64,000 nt of DNA from NCBI GenBank assembly GCA_019119205.1, contig DWXK01000006.1:62001-126000 (forward strand), in the 5' to 3' direction. The number at the start of each line of letters is the position of its first letter. The stretch's first letter is position 1. The notes under the pieces are model-generated. The model ran no database searches. It worked only from the letters and a program-made list of their open reading frames with translations, and was not told where the DNA came from. Source of the DNA: Candidatus Mediterraneibacter intestinavium (GTDB lineage: Bacteria; Bacillota; Clostridia; Lachnospirales; Lachnospiraceae). The position numbers and the translations under genes are program-made. Shown here piece by piece: positions 43,409 through 52,845 of the stretch.

Positions 43409-44230
43409 TTACTGCCGCCGGATCTCCGTCCCGCCGATCTCGATCTTGTTTTCTTTCAAAAGACGTCCCACGGCTCTCTTAAAGGCAGCTTTGCTCATAT
43501 CGAATTCCTGACGGATCTCTTCCGGTGAAGCCTTGTCCGTAAACGGTATCCTCCCGCCGTTTTTCTCCATCCAGCTCAGAAGGAGTTCCGCGTCTTTGTC
43601 CATCTGCTGCGGGATCTTTCCGCGCACGCTCAGGTCCAGCTTTCCGTCCGCCTTGACCGCCGTGACTCTCGCCTCGATCCGCTGTCCGTTCTGCATCTTT
43701 CCGTATACTTCCCTCTTCGGGATCATCGCGGAGTACTGATCGTCCACTGCGACATAAACGCCGTAATCCCTGTTTCTTCCATATACAGTCCCGGTCACCA
43801 TGTCGTCTTTTTGGTAGGGGGAATCTGTCCTCAGCATGGGATAGATCTTCATCGTAGCGCAGAGGCGCTCGCTCTTATCGATATAAAGCCCCACAAGGCA
43901 GCGGTCGCCTTTTTCCACCCCCTCTGTCTGCTCCTTATATGGAAGCAGAAGATCTTTTTCAAGCCCCCAGTCAAGGAAGGCTCCCACTCTTCCCACATCA
44001 ACAACTTCCAGCACCGCAAGTTTTCCAAGCGTGAGTTTCGGCTCACGTGTCGTCGCGATCATACGGTCCGAAGAATCCTTGTACAGAAATACTTCTATGG
44101 GATCTCCCACTTCTACACCTTCCGGAACCTGTTTCTTTGGAAGGAGCACCCTCTCCTCATCGCTTCCCAGATACACACCAAAATCTACGGTCTTCACAAC
44201 TGTGAGTACCTGCTTTTCTCCTAATTTCAT
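43409..44230 (-). CDS. cvfB: S1-type RNA-binding protein, CvfB/YitL family
   Basis: 273 residues: successive S1-like barrels (LTVVKTVDFGVYLGSDEERV; VVDVGRVGAFLDWGLEKDLL; VTGTVYGRNRDYGVYVAVDD) and a C-terminal winged helix (SPEEIRQEFDMSKAAFKRAV). This is the CvfB layout. The staphylococcal homologue binds RNA and affects virulence gene expression; the role here is unknown. It follows the promoter of the 78-residue gene and is transcribed in the same direction. Confidence 0.92.
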   Translation of the reverse strand: MKLGEKQVLTVVKTVDFGVYLGSDEERVLLPKKQVPEGVEVGDPIEVFLYKDSSDRMIATTREPKLTLGKLAVLEVVDVGRVGAFLDWGLEKDLLLPYKEQTEGVEKGDRCLVGLYIDKSERLCATMKIYPMLRTDSPYQKDDMVTGTVYGRNRDYGVYVAVDDQYSAMIPKREVYGKMQNGQRIEARVTAVKADGKLDLSVRGKIPQQMDKDAELLLSWMEKNGGRIPFTDKASPEEIRQEFDMSKAAFKRAVGRLLKENKIEIGGTEIRRQ

Positions 44231-44305
44231 AATGGTATTTTCTCCTTGATCCTCTTCGTCGCCGCTGCCCTGGTCAAAAGGACGCCGGCAGCCTCTCTGC
44301 CTATG

Positions 44306-45373
44306 TTAAGTTATCTGTTGCCGATTGTCAATCTCCCCTCTGTTTTCTCCCGCAGCACTGCCAGTGTCAGGAAGCCTGCACACTGACCCTCTCTCCACCA
44401 GTTCCACATTCAGCACGATATTTTCCGCCGGCAGGTCCTGCTCCTGTATATGCTTTATCAGCAGATCGCATGTGACGGAAGCTTTCTTTTTGATATCCTG
44501 CCGCACAGTAGTCAGAGGCGGTGTTACCCGGGCGCTCATCTTCAGATCGTCAAATCCGATGACAGACAGATCTTCCGGAACACGGATCCCCATCCGGTAT
44601 GCTTCGGAATAGATCTGATAAGCACAGTTATCCGCTGTGGTAAAGATCCCCGTCACCGGATCTGCTCCGCTGCAGAGGCGTTTCAGCGTTCCTCCCAGAT
44701 CTTTCACTCCAAGGTCCATGAAATTCTCCAGAGGAAGGGAAACTCCCGCCTCCCTCAGCGTAGTGACAAATCCTCTCATCCTGTGCATGACAACGCCATT
44801 GTCCAGTACCTCCGGTCCGTAAAAAGCCACATTCCTGTGCCCGTTCTCAAGGAAATACTTTGCTGCCAGTTCTCCTCCCGTATAGTCATCAATCCCCACA
44901 TTGGTGATACTGCGGACCGAGCTGTAGCTGTCTGTAAAGATCAGCGGGATGTGATTGTCCTCCTGAAGTTTCCGTATACTCTCATCAAACATGCCGATAA
45001 ACACGGCCCCCGCCACATTCCAGGACTTCAGACTGTAAGTGATCTCCGAGTAATCCTTTACATAATGGATCATCAGATCATAACCTTCCTTTTTTATCTG
45101 AAGCGCCAGCTCACCGAGAAAACAGCTCGTATAACTGTCTTCCAGCGGGTTGTGGTCCTCATCGTACTCCTGAAGGAGCGCTGCGATCAGACGTGAAGAT
45201 CTGGATGCCAGTGCCCTCGCAGAAGAATTCGGCACATATCCCATCTCACGGGCGATCTTCTTGATCCTCTCTGACGTTTTTCCGGAAACTTCTTTCGTAT
45301 TCCCGTTCATCACCCGGGAAACCGTCATGCTGCTGACTCCCGCTTTTTTCGCGATATCTTTTAACGTTACCAT
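44306..45373 (-). CDS. LacI-family transcriptional repressor
   Basis: 355 residues. The N-terminal HTH reads VTLKDIAKKAGVSSMTVSRVMNG with the hinge helix ALASRSSRLIAALL following, and the rest is the sugar-binding periplasmic-type fold. It is divergent from the sugar ABC transporter and GH31 genes. Two matching near-palindromes (45412-45433 and 45517-45530) overlap its own promoter and the transporter promoter, so it very probably represses both and is released by a sugar derived from the locus substrate. Confidence 0.95.
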   Translation of the reverse strand: MVTLKDIAKKAGVSSMTVSRVMNGNTKEVSGKTSERIKKIAREMGYVPNSSARALASRSSRLIAALLQEYDEDHNPLEDSYTSCFLGELALQIKKEGYDLMIHYVKDYSEITYSLKSWNVAGAVFIGMFDESIRKLQEDNHIPLIFTDSYSSVRSITNVGIDDYTGGELAAKYFLENGHRNVAFYGPEVLDNGVVMHRMRGFVTTLREAGVSLPLENFMDLGVKDLGGTLKRLCSGADPVTGIFTTADNCAYQIYSEAYRMGIRVPEDLSVIGFDDLKMSARVTPPLTTVRQDIKKKASVTCDLLIKHIQEQDLPAENIVLNVELVERGSVCRLPDTGSAAGENRGEIDNRQQIT

Positions 45374-45411
45374 TTTTTCACCGCTTTCTGTTTTTGTTGA
45401 TATCCCCCATC

Positions 45412-45433
45412 ATTTCGTTATCGCTAACGAAAT
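45412..45433. promoter_or_regulatory. LacI-type operator 1
   Basis: ATTTCGTTA-TCGC-TAACGAAAT, a 22-base near-perfect palindrome with a central CG, immediately downstream of (and touching) the lacI -10 box. Its core CGTTATCGCTAACG matches operator 2 except at one position in each half. Confidence 0.85.
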
Positions 45434-45460
45434 TATACCTTATATTTTACGTGAAATCAA
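45432..45460 (-). promoter_or_regulatory. Promoter of the LacI-family repressor gene
   Basis: On the minus strand TTGATT (45455-45460), 17 bases, TATAAT (45432-45437). Operator 1 begins inside the -10, implying autoregulation. Confidence 0.8.
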
Positions 45461-45478
45461 GAATCTCACAAAATAGTA

Positions 45479-45507
45479 TTGACATTTTTTACAGCTATAT
45501 CTATAAT
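45479..45507 (+). promoter_or_regulatory. Promoter of the sugar uptake operon
   Basis: TTGACA (45479-45484), 17 bases, TATAAT (45502-45507): a perfect sigma-A consensus. Operator 2 follows at 45517-45530, over the expected start of transcription, as for a repressed catabolic operon. Confidence 0.92.
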
Positions 45508-45516
45508 ATTCTCAAA

Positions 45517-45530
45517 CGTTAGCGCTATCG
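45517..45530. promoter_or_regulatory. LacI-type operator 2
   Basis: CGTTAGCGCTATCG, matching the idealised palindrome CGTTAGCGCTAACG at 13 of 14 positions, placed just after the consensus promoter of the uptake operon. Confidence 0.8.
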
Positions 45531-45561
45531 TAACGAATAAAGGTTATCAGGAGGTGCAATT

Positions 45562-46944
45562 ATGAAAAGAATACTTTCATTCTGTCTTGCCCTCGTCCTT
45601 GTCTTATCCCTGGCCGGATGCAGCAGCGGCGGCAGTGAAGGCGGGACTGCCACAGGCATACAGGACACACAGGCAGACAAAGGTCTGGAAGTCATGGGGG
45701 AAAATGTAACTTACGACCCCAACCATCTTGTAAACAATGGTGATCCCATCTCCATCGACTGGTGGATCTGGGCATCGGAAGACATGTTCCGTGCCATCGC
45801 GGACGAGTATGAAGAGATTCACCCCAACGTCACGATCAATATCATCAACAATCCATGGGACGGATTCTTTACCAAACTTCCTCTGGCTCTGCAGAGGGGC
45901 GAAGAGGGACCCACACTCTACAATATCCATAACAGTTATGAAAACCTGCTCCTTAACTATATGGAGCCATATGACATCGATACAGATGAACTGATCGCGG
46001 ATTATCCTTCTGCATCGACCCATCTGATGGACGGCAAGATCTACTACGCGGATTACGGACTTTCTACCGGAATGTATTATTATAATAAGGATCTCTGGAA
46101 AGAAGCCGGACTGACAGACAACGATATCCCAGAAACATGGGATGAATTCATCCAGGTCGCCCAAAAACTGACAAAATTTGATGAAAACGGCAATATGGTC
46201 CAGGCAGGATACAACTATAACAACTATTTCAATTCCACAGTCATCGGACTGAACTACCAGTTTGGAGACAACCTTTTCTCTGAAGACGGGAAATCCTCTC
46301 TTGTCGACAGCGATGGTATGAAAGATGCCGTCTCCTTCCTTGTTGATCTCTATGACGAATATCATGTAGGCGACAAAGATTTCGGTACAAACTACGATCA
46401 GAGTTTCTATCAGGGACAGAGTGCGATCGTCTTTGCCTGGGGCTTCTTTGTGGGAAATCTTGCCACCAACGCTCCTGATATCGACTATGGTACTTTTGAG
46501 ATCCCGACCCAGGACGGAGAAGCTCCTTACGCTTACTACCGCTACAACGGAGAGTCCACGCCGGGTATCAACAAGAATGCAACCGACGCACAGAAAGAAG
46601 TCGCACAGGATTTCATCCGGTTCTTCCTCGCAAGCGACGACGTGCAGATCCGGCTCAGCCAGGAGGGCGGACTTGTCCCCGCAAAGACTTCTCTTATGGA
46701 TGCACCGGAGCTGAAGGATACCCCGATCGTCAAGACGGTCGGTCCTCACATCGACCGTTACATATGGCCGGGAGCAATGCCTTCCACAGTGGAAAACAAT
46801 ATGAAGATTGCCGGCGAGGATATCCTGTATAATGGAAAAGATGCTGCCGACGCTCTGAAGACCGCTGCAGATACCATAGACATTGACCTTGCGAACGCAG
46901 ACTTCACCTCAAGTGAGAGTCTCTATGCATACTATGAAAAGTAA
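45562..46944 (+). CDS. Sugar ABC transporter substrate-binding lipoprotein
   Basis: 460 residues. The lipobox LSLAGC lipidates Cys 19, and a Ser/Gly linker follows. The body is a MalE-type (family 1) solute-binding fold: ISIDWWIWASEDMFRAIADE, SIDYPSA-type lobe hinge, and WGFFVGNLATNAP. It captures an oligosaccharide outside the cell. GGAGGTG precedes the ATG. It is first in an operon with two permeases and a GH31 glycosidase, so an alpha-linked glucoside or xyloside is the likely cargo. Confidence 0.94.
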   Translation: MKRILSFCLALVLVLSLAGCSSGGSEGGTATGIQDTQADKGLEVMGENVTYDPNHLVNNGDPISIDWWIWASEDMFRAIADEYEEIHPNVTINIINNPWDGFFTKLPLALQRGEEGPTLYNIHNSYENLLLNYMEPYDIDTDELIADYPSASTHLMDGKIYYADYGLSTGMYYYNKDLWKEAGLTDNDIPETWDEFIQVAQKLTKFDENGNMVQAGYNYNNYFNSTVIGLNYQFGDNLFSEDGKSSLVDSDGMKDAVSFLVDLYDEYHVGDKDFGTNYDQSFYQGQSAIVFAWGFFVGNLATNAPDIDYGTFEIPTQDGEAPYAYYRYNGESTPGINKNATDAQKEVAQDFIRFFLASDDVQIRLSQEGGLVPAKTSLMDAPELKDTPIVKTVGPHIDRYIWPGAMPSTVENNMKIAGEDILYNGKDAADALKTAADTIDIDLANADFTSSESLYAYYEK

Positions 46945-46958
46945 AGGAGGGGGAAATT

Positions 46959-47837
46959 ATGTTCAAAAGAAGGCCACTTCAAAGCAAAAGTGAGATCTGG
47001 ATGCGTAATATCGCGATGGGATTTCTCATCATCTATATGACGATCTTCCTGATCATCCCTGTGATCATGGTCGTAGCGGGAAGTTTTCATCAGTGGAACC
47101 CGCTGAACCAGACTTACAACTGGATCGGCCTGGATAACTACGCCCGGATGTTTTCCTATCCGACGTTCTGGCAGTCCATGGCAAACACCGTGATCTTCTG
47201 CGTGGTCGTCGTCATTTTCCGTGTTGCTCTCGGACTTGCGATCGCCTACGCACTCAACTCAAAACTGATGAAACACAAGACACTGTTCCGGACGATCTTT
47301 TACATGCCGACTGTAACTCCTCTGGTTGCGGTTGCATACGTATGGAAGATCATGTACAATCCTCAGTTCGGACTGATCGACAACATTTTCGGACTGGATA
47401 TCAACTGGCTGTATGACAGCAGGTTTGCTCTCATTGCATTGATGGTGATGACGATCTGGAAAGACTTCGGATATGCCGTGATCCTTTTCCTGTCCGGTCT
47501 TCTCTCCCTGCCTTCCGACTGCTACGAGTCGGCGAGCATTGACGGAGCGAACGCATGGCAGACATTCCGGTATATCACTCTTCCGCTTTTGAAGCCGACC
47601 ATGCTGTTCGTGGTGGTGACTTCCATCATCTCCTATCTGCAGGCATACGTACCTGTTCTGGTCATGACTACAGGCGGTCCCGGGACTTCTACCTACTTAA
47701 GTTCCTACCTTGTATACGACCAGGCGTTCAAGCAGTATAACTTCGGGTTCGCGTCAGCCATTTCACTGTTTATCCTTGTGCTGACCGCGGTATTCACCTT
47801 GATCTCATTCAAGGTTACCGGTGCAAATGAAAGTTAA
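46959..47837 (+). CDS. Sugar ABC transporter permease (MalF-like)
   Basis: 292 residues with six membrane helices and the ATPase-docking EAA loop YESASIDGANAWQTFRYITL. The first helix IAMGFLIIYMTIFLIIPVIM follows a short basic head. It pairs with the MalG-like permease. AAAGGAGGGGG precedes the ATG, 14 bases after the binding-protein stop. Confidence 0.95.
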   Translation: MFKRRPLQSKSEIWMRNIAMGFLIIYMTIFLIIPVIMVVAGSFHQWNPLNQTYNWIGLDNYARMFSYPTFWQSMANTVIFCVVVVIFRVALGLAIAYALNSKLMKHKTLFRTIFYMPTVTPLVAVAYVWKIMYNPQFGLIDNIFGLDINWLYDSRFALIALMVMTIWKDFGYAVILFLSGLLSLPSDCYESASIDGANAWQTFRYITLPLLKPTMLFVVVTSIISYLQAYVPVLVMTTGGPGTSTYLSSYLVYDQAFKQYNFGFASAISLFILVLTAVFTLISFKVTGANES

Positions 47838-47849
47838 GGGGGTCTGGAC

Positions 47850-48671
47850 ATGAAACACAAAACACTGACAACAGTTTTATATATCGTGCTCGCTCTGCTC
47901 GGAGTCGTCACTGTCTTCCCTTTCGTGTGGATGGTGCTGTCCTCCTTTAAGACGAACAATGAGATCCAGTCTATCATACAGACGCTGCTTCCTCAGGAGG
48001 CGATCACAGATAATTACCTGAACCTTCAGCAGACTTTTGATTTCCTGAGATATTTTATGAACAGTATCTTTATCGCCGTAGCAGTCACTGTGATCGTGAT
48101 CTACACAAGCTGCCTGTGCGGCTACGTACTTGGAAAATATCAGTTTAAAGGCAAAAATATCATCTTCGGCTTCGTCATGATGACTATGATGGTTCCCTGG
48201 TCGGTCACCATCATCCCGAGGTACACCATGTTCATGGGCGCCAGACTTCAGGATACATATATCTCTCTGATCCTGCCGGTCATGGTCAGCGGATTTGGTA
48301 TCTTCATGATGAAACAGAATATGGAGTCTATTCCGGATGAACTGATCGAGGCGGCCCGGATGGATGGTTCCAATGAGTTCCAGACCTTCCATAAGCTGGT
48401 CCTTCCGTTGTGTAAGAACGGTATCTCAGCGATCGCCATTTTCCAGTTCCTCTGGGTATGGGAGGATTACCTCTGGCCATACCTCATGATCGACAGCGAA
48501 AAGAAGCAGCTCCTCGCCGTAGGACTTACGCTGTTCAACGGACGTTATTCCACAGATTACGGCGGACTGTTCGCAGCTACCACGATATCCATCCTGCCGG
48601 TCATCATCGTTTACGTCATCTTCCAGAAACGTTTTGTTGCAGGCGTTGCAGCCGGAGCGGTAAAAGGATGA
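47850..48671 (+). CDS. Sugar ABC transporter permease (MalG-like)
   Basis: 273 residues, six helices, EAA loop LIEAARMDGSNEFQTFHKLV, and the end VAGVAAGAVKG typical of MalG-type permeases. GGGGGTC precedes the ATG. No ATPase gene is present in the operon, so the pair must use a shared ATPase of the MsmK/MsmX type encoded elsewhere. Confidence 0.95.
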   Translation: MKHKTLTTVLYIVLALLGVVTVFPFVWMVLSSFKTNNEIQSIIQTLLPQEAITDNYLNLQQTFDFLRYFMNSIFIAVAVTVIVIYTSCLCGYVLGKYQFKGKNIIFGFVMMTMMVPWSVTIIPRYTMFMGARLQDTYISLILPVMVSGFGIFMMKQNMESIPDELIEAARMDGSNEFQTFHKLVLPLCKNGISAIAIFQFLWVWEDYLWPYLMIDSEKKQLLAVGLTLFNGRYSTDYGGLFAATTISILPVIIVYVIFQKRFVAGVAAGAVKG

Positions 48672-48713
48672 TGCATTACATAAAATCTGAAACTTGAAAA
48701 GGAGAATGTATAT

Positions 48714-51101
48714 ATGAGACCTGAACTGATCGCAGCTACCCATCCCGAAACAAGACCGGAAAATATCCTTAAGGGCGACCGCTGGCGCATCAGCGTCCTC
48801 ACGGAAAGCCTTTTGAGACTTGAGTATTCCCCGGAGGGTATCTTCGAAGACCGCGCTACCCAGTCTGTCTGGAACCGTGATTTTCCGGTGTCCACATTCC
48901 GGCGCATTGAAACAGAAGATTCTCTGGAGATCATCACACCGGCAGCACATCTGATCTACAATAAAAAAGAATTTTCACCCAATGGACTGTCCATACAGGC
49001 GGTCGGAGATTACAGTGCCTACCACAGCATCTGGCATTACGGAGATGATTTCCGGGATCTGGGAGGAACAGCCCGCACTCTGGATGAAGCGGACGGTGCC
49101 ATTCCGCTGGAACACGGCATCATAAGCCGGAACGGTTTTTCTGTGATGGATGACAGCCGTTCTCTGGCACTCCGGGAAGACGGGTGGGTGGAGCCCCGCA
49201 GAGAGGGATGCACAGACATCTATTTCTGGGCTTACGGTCACGATTATCACCAGGCGCTCAAAGATTTCTGCCATCTGTGCGGGAAGACCCCCATGGTCCC
49301 GAGATACGCTCTGGGCAACTGGTGGAGCCGCTATTACAAATATACGGAAGAATCCTACAAAGCTTTGGTGGAACGGTTTGAAAAAGAAGACCTTCCGTTC
49401 TCTGTCGCAGTGATCGACATGGACTGGCATCTGGTGGATATCGATCCGAAATACGGAAGCGGCTGGACCGGATATACATGGAACAAGGATTTCTTTCCCG
49501 ACCCGGAGGGCTTCATGAAATGGCTCCATGACCGGAACATGCATGTTACCCTGAACCTTCATCCCGCCGACGGGATCCGCGCCTTCGAGGACGCCTATCC
49601 CGAAATGGCGCAGGCGATGGGAATCGACCCGAAAACAGAACAGCCGGTCGTGTTTGATATATCTGACCCTCATTTTCTCGAGGCGACCTTTGAACATGTA
49701 CTCCACCCGGAGGAAGAAAAGGGAGTTGATTTCTGGTGGGTCGACTGGCAGTCCGGGGGCATCAGTAAAGTCGAAGGACTTGATCCCCTGTGGATGCTGA
49801 ACCATTACCATTATCTGGATAACGGAAGGACCGGAAAACGTCCCATGGCGTTTTCCAGATATGCGGGACCGGGGAGCCACCGGTATCCCGTCGGATTCTC
49901 AGGCGATACACTCATCACATGGGAATCCCTTGACTTCCAGCCGTATTTTACGGCTACGGCGTCAAACATCGGCTACGGTATGTGGAGTCATGACATCGGC
50001 GGTCATATGATGGGCTGCAAAGATGATGAGATGGCGGGTCGCTGGGTCCAGTTCGGCGTATTCTCACCGATCATGCGCCTGCACTCCAGCAGCAGTGAAT
50101 TTAATGGAAAGGAGCCCTGGCGTTACAAACCGGAGATCTGCTCCATGATGAAGGAATTTTTACGTCTGCGGCACCGGCTCATCCCCTATCTCTATACAAT
50201 GAACCATCGTGCTTACGCGGAAGACATTCCTCTGATCCTTCCGATGTACTACGACTATCCGGAGGAGGAAGCTGCTTACCATGTTCCCAATGAATATGCC
50301 TTCGGGAGCGAGATGATCGTGGCTCCGGTCACGACTCCCCGGATCACCGGCCTGAATGCTGCCAAGACAAAGGTATGGCTTCCGGACGGGACTTTCTTCG
50401 ATATCTTCACCGGAAGAAAATATCGGGGGAACCGAAACATCACGATGTATCGCGGCATCAATTCCATCCCTGTCCTCGCCAAGGCAGGGGCCGTCATCCC
50501 AACCGCCTGCGACATCCATGATGTGGAAACCAATCCGGAAGAGCTCTGTATCCACGTGTACGCCGGAGCAGCCGGGAGTTTTACGCTCTATGAAGACGAC
50601 AATGTCTCGGAGGAATACAAGAACGGCAGATGCGCGACCACCAAGATGTATTTCCTCTGGGGCAAAGACGCAGAATTCCTGATCGACGGTGCGAAAGGCG
50701 CCACAGACCTGATCCCTGCCAAGCGGACCTATGTGGTAAAGATCCACGGTATAACGCCGTGCGAAGACAGGACTTCCCTGTTCGTAAACGGCTTCGACGA
50801 TGTTCCTGATGGCCTGACGGTATACGACGGCGAGACACGCACGCTCACCTGCACCCTGGAGGGCATTCCCTCCGACGCGCGCGTCCGCATCCTTATCACC
50901 GATGTGTCAGAAGCAGGAAACGACATTGTAAAAGAATCGTTCGACTTCCTGAACCAGGCAGAGATATCCTTTGTCCTGAAGGATGAACTCTACCGTCTGA
51001 TCGAAGCAGCATCAGACCGGACGGTCCTTCTGTCACAGCTTGCCGCAATGGAGCTGGACCGGGATCTCTTCGGTGCGCTGACAGAGATCATCAGCGCATA
51101 A
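48714..51101 (+). CDS. Glycoside hydrolase family 31 (alpha-glucosidase-type)
   Basis: 795 residues, no signal peptide, so cytoplasmic. The catalytic barrel has the substrate motif NWWSRYYKYTEESY and IDMDWHLVDID, the nucleophile region GVDFWWVDWQSGG, and the acid/base motif GFSGDTLITWESL, followed by GYGMWSHDIGGHM. C-terminal beta domains follow (TLYEDDNVSEEYKNGRC). GH31 enzymes release alpha-glucose or alpha-xylose from imported oligosaccharides. It is the last gene of the LacI-controlled operon and has a strong terminator. Exact linkage specificity is not readable. Confidence 0.94.
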   Translation: MRPELIAATHPETRPENILKGDRWRISVLTESLLRLEYSPEGIFEDRATQSVWNRDFPVSTFRRIETEDSLEIITPAAHLIYNKKEFSPNGLSIQAVGDYSAYHSIWHYGDDFRDLGGTARTLDEADGAIPLEHGIISRNGFSVMDDSRSLALREDGWVEPRREGCTDIYFWAYGHDYHQALKDFCHLCGKTPMVPRYALGNWWSRYYKYTEESYKALVERFEKEDLPFSVAVIDMDWHLVDIDPKYGSGWTGYTWNKDFFPDPEGFMKWLHDRNMHVTLNLHPADGIRAFEDAYPEMAQAMGIDPKTEQPVVFDISDPHFLEATFEHVLHPEEEKGVDFWWVDWQSGGISKVEGLDPLWMLNHYHYLDNGRTGKRPMAFSRYAGPGSHRYPVGFSGDTLITWESLDFQPYFTATASNIGYGMWSHDIGGHMMGCKDDEMAGRWVQFGVFSPIMRLHSSSSEFNGKEPWRYKPEICSMMKEFLRLRHRLIPYLYTMNHRAYAEDIPLILPMYYDYPEEEAAYHVPNEYAFGSEMIVAPVTTPRITGLNAAKTKVWLPDGTFFDIFTGRKYRGNRNITMYRGINSIPVLAKAGAVIPTACDIHDVETNPEELCIHVYAGAAGSFTLYEDDNVSEEYKNGRCATTKMYFLWGKDAEFLIDGAKGATDLIPAKRTYVVKIHGITPCEDRTSLFVNGFDDVPDGLTVYDGETRTLTCTLEGIPSDARVRILITDVSEAGNDIVKESFDFLNQAEISFVLKDELYRLIEAASDRTVLLSQLAAMELDRDLFGALTEIISA

Positions 51102-51108
51102 CCGGACA

Positions 51109-51149
51109 AAAAAAAGGCTGTAGAAACGAATATGTTTCTGCAGCCTTTT
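51109..51149. terminator. Bidirectional terminator after the GH31 gene
   Basis: AAAAAGGCTGTAGAAAC pairs with GTTTCTGCAGCCTTTTT (one wobble), with A and T runs on both flanks. It serves the GH31 operon and the minus-strand AraC gene. Confidence 0.9.
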
Positions 51150-51192
51150 TCATATATTGTTTATATCGGTCACGATATACTGCCCGTATCGC

Positions 51193-52212
51193 TCAAATGG
51201 CAATGCTGTCCCGGTATTCTTTCGGCGTTTTACCAAGAGTTGCTTTAAACAGCCGGGTAAAATAATTTACATCTGAGATCCCGCAGTGCTGCGCGATAGT
51301 CTGGACCTGAAGCCGGGTGGAGTTCAGGAGAAAGACAGCCTGTTCGATCCGTTTCCCGTTTACATATTCTGTCAGTGTCTTCCCCGTCTCTTTTTTAAAC
51401 AGAGTTGACAGATAACTGGCATTGACTCCAAACTCTGCCGCCTGCGCTTTCAAGCTCAGGTCCGCAGTCAGATCCATATCGATCTGAGTCAGGACTTTTC
51501 TCACCAGAAGCGAATAGTCTTTCATAGAATGATTTGTCACAAGGAGACAGTATTTTCTCACCATTTCCTTTGCCAGAAGGCTCATCCCTTTCTCTGAGTT
51601 GAGCTGCTCGATCTTATGCGCAAACCTGGAAGAAAGTTCATCGATATGGATAGGATGCACATCCGCGCTCTCCACCGCTTTTCGCAGGAGTGTGTTCATG
51701 ATGATCAGATAGTTCTTCACATTTCTCAGCCGGTCCGGCGTCCGAAGCTCCAGCCAGTGCCCTGATCCGCTCAGAAGAGCCTCCGCCCTGTGGGTCTGCC
51801 CCTTTGCCACAGCCTGGATCAGACGGTTCTCCACCTCATACCGCTCTGCCAGTATCTGCATCATCTGCTGGGACTCCCCTTCTCCTCCGTCTTCTCTGCT
51901 GCCTGCTTCCGCTTCAACATCCAGGGAGATCCCGCTGTTTATATCCTGCAGTTCAAAGTTATCTATGCTTCCCCATATCCTCTCCCCGAATGTATTTACC
52001 ATGGAAAGGAGCACGCTTTCATCGTAGATCCGCGGCAGTCCGACGAAGAACTGTTCCAGCCGGCGGTAGTGCTTTTCCGGAAATGACAGATACTCCGCCA
52101 CATCATAGATCATCTTTTTCGTCACCTCTGTCAGCATGTACGGACCGATCAGGAAAAGATCCTGTCCTTTTCTTCCCGGTTCCGGCAGCCGGAACAGAAG
52201 GTATCGGTACAT
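51193..52212 (-). pseudogene. AraC-family regulator truncated at its 5' end
   Basis: The C-terminal 340 codons are a normal AraC regulator: sensor-domain residues (GQDLFLIGPYMLTEVTKKMI), a middle helical region, and an intact double HTH at the end (LKAQAAEFGVNASYLSTLFK; IAQHCGISDVNYFTRLFKAT). The expected first 60-100 residues are missing. Upstream of MYRYLLFRLPEPG the frame runs antisense through the XRE-type gene and encodes only Pro/Ser-rich nonsense. No ribosome site lies before ATG 52212. It may be inactive, or may make a shortened protein with working DNA-binding domains. Confidence 0.75.
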
Positions 52213-52215
52213 GCA

Positions 52216-52705
52216 CGCCGAACTGATCCTTCTTGAAGACCTGTTCCACATATCCATAGATGAACTCGTAGGCCGTGAGACAGCAGATACAGGCGCAGAG
52301 CCAGAGTCCGGGCTTCTCGCCCTGGGCGGGATCGCATCCGGCATCTTTTCCCTGGGCGGGATTTCCGCGGGTCTCTTCTCTTTTGGCGGACTGTCCGCGG
52401 GGCTTCTGCTTTCCGTCGGCGGATTCTCCGTGGGAACTGTCGCCATCGGCGGACTGGCTCTCGGGATCTTTGCCATTGGTGGCGGCGCCTTCGGAGTCTA
52501 TGCCCTGGGCGGAGCGGCAGTGGCGCAGAAGATCGCCGCAGGCGGAGCCGCGCAGGCAGCCATTGCCATTGGAGACGCAGCGAACGGCGAGATCGCCATC
52601 GACATAAATAATCCCGTCCCGCCATCTGTGATCCGGGACATCATCCTGGAAAAGTTTCCGGGGACATGGGATATCATCGTAGAAATCTTCTCTCATACCG
52701 TATAG
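52216..52705 (+). pseudogene. XRE-type regulator with Gly/Ala-rich membrane-like repeats, 5' truncated
   Basis: The genuine protein begins at ILLEDLFHISIDELVG, the last helix of a Cro/CI-type HTH domain; the rest of the HTH is gone. Then come about nine short Gly-rich repeats of the form (L/V)GGxAxGxFxxGG (SGLLALGGIASGIFSLGGIS, then LSAGLLLSVGGFSVG), then a short tail to FSHTV. The upstream part of the track ORF (from 52136) is antisense to the AraC gene. Truncated at the same junction as that gene, head to head. Intact relatives in Lachnospiraceae, as far as I recall, carry a complete N-terminal HTH. Confidence 0.7.
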
Positions 52706-52775
52706 TCTATAGTCCCAAAAGAACGGTTACCCGATTGGCAGTAAAGAATTTCCTCATTAAAAAACTTTCCCGTCA

Positions 52776-52837
52776 ATGCAGAAAGCTGCAGCCAGGCAGG
52801 ACGATCACGCCTTCCCTTTGCTGCAGCTTTTCTGCAT
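52776..52837. terminator. Long hairpin between XRE remnant and helicase gene
   Basis: ATGCAGAAAGCTGCAG (52776-52791) pairs with CTGCAGCTTTTCTGCAT (52821-52837), one T bulged, loop about 29 bases. It lies just after the end of the minus-strand helicase gene. A T run (GTTTTTT) follows about 10 bases later on that strand, so it may act as a terminator. Confidence 0.5.
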
Positions 52838-52845
52838 ACTCTGGT

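Noticed and set aside
45604-46749. 381-residue minus-strand ORF
   Set aside because: Antisense to the substrate-binding lipoprotein. It has no start signal.
48975-49880. 301-residue minus-strand ORF
   Set aside because: Antisense to the GH31 catalytic domain.
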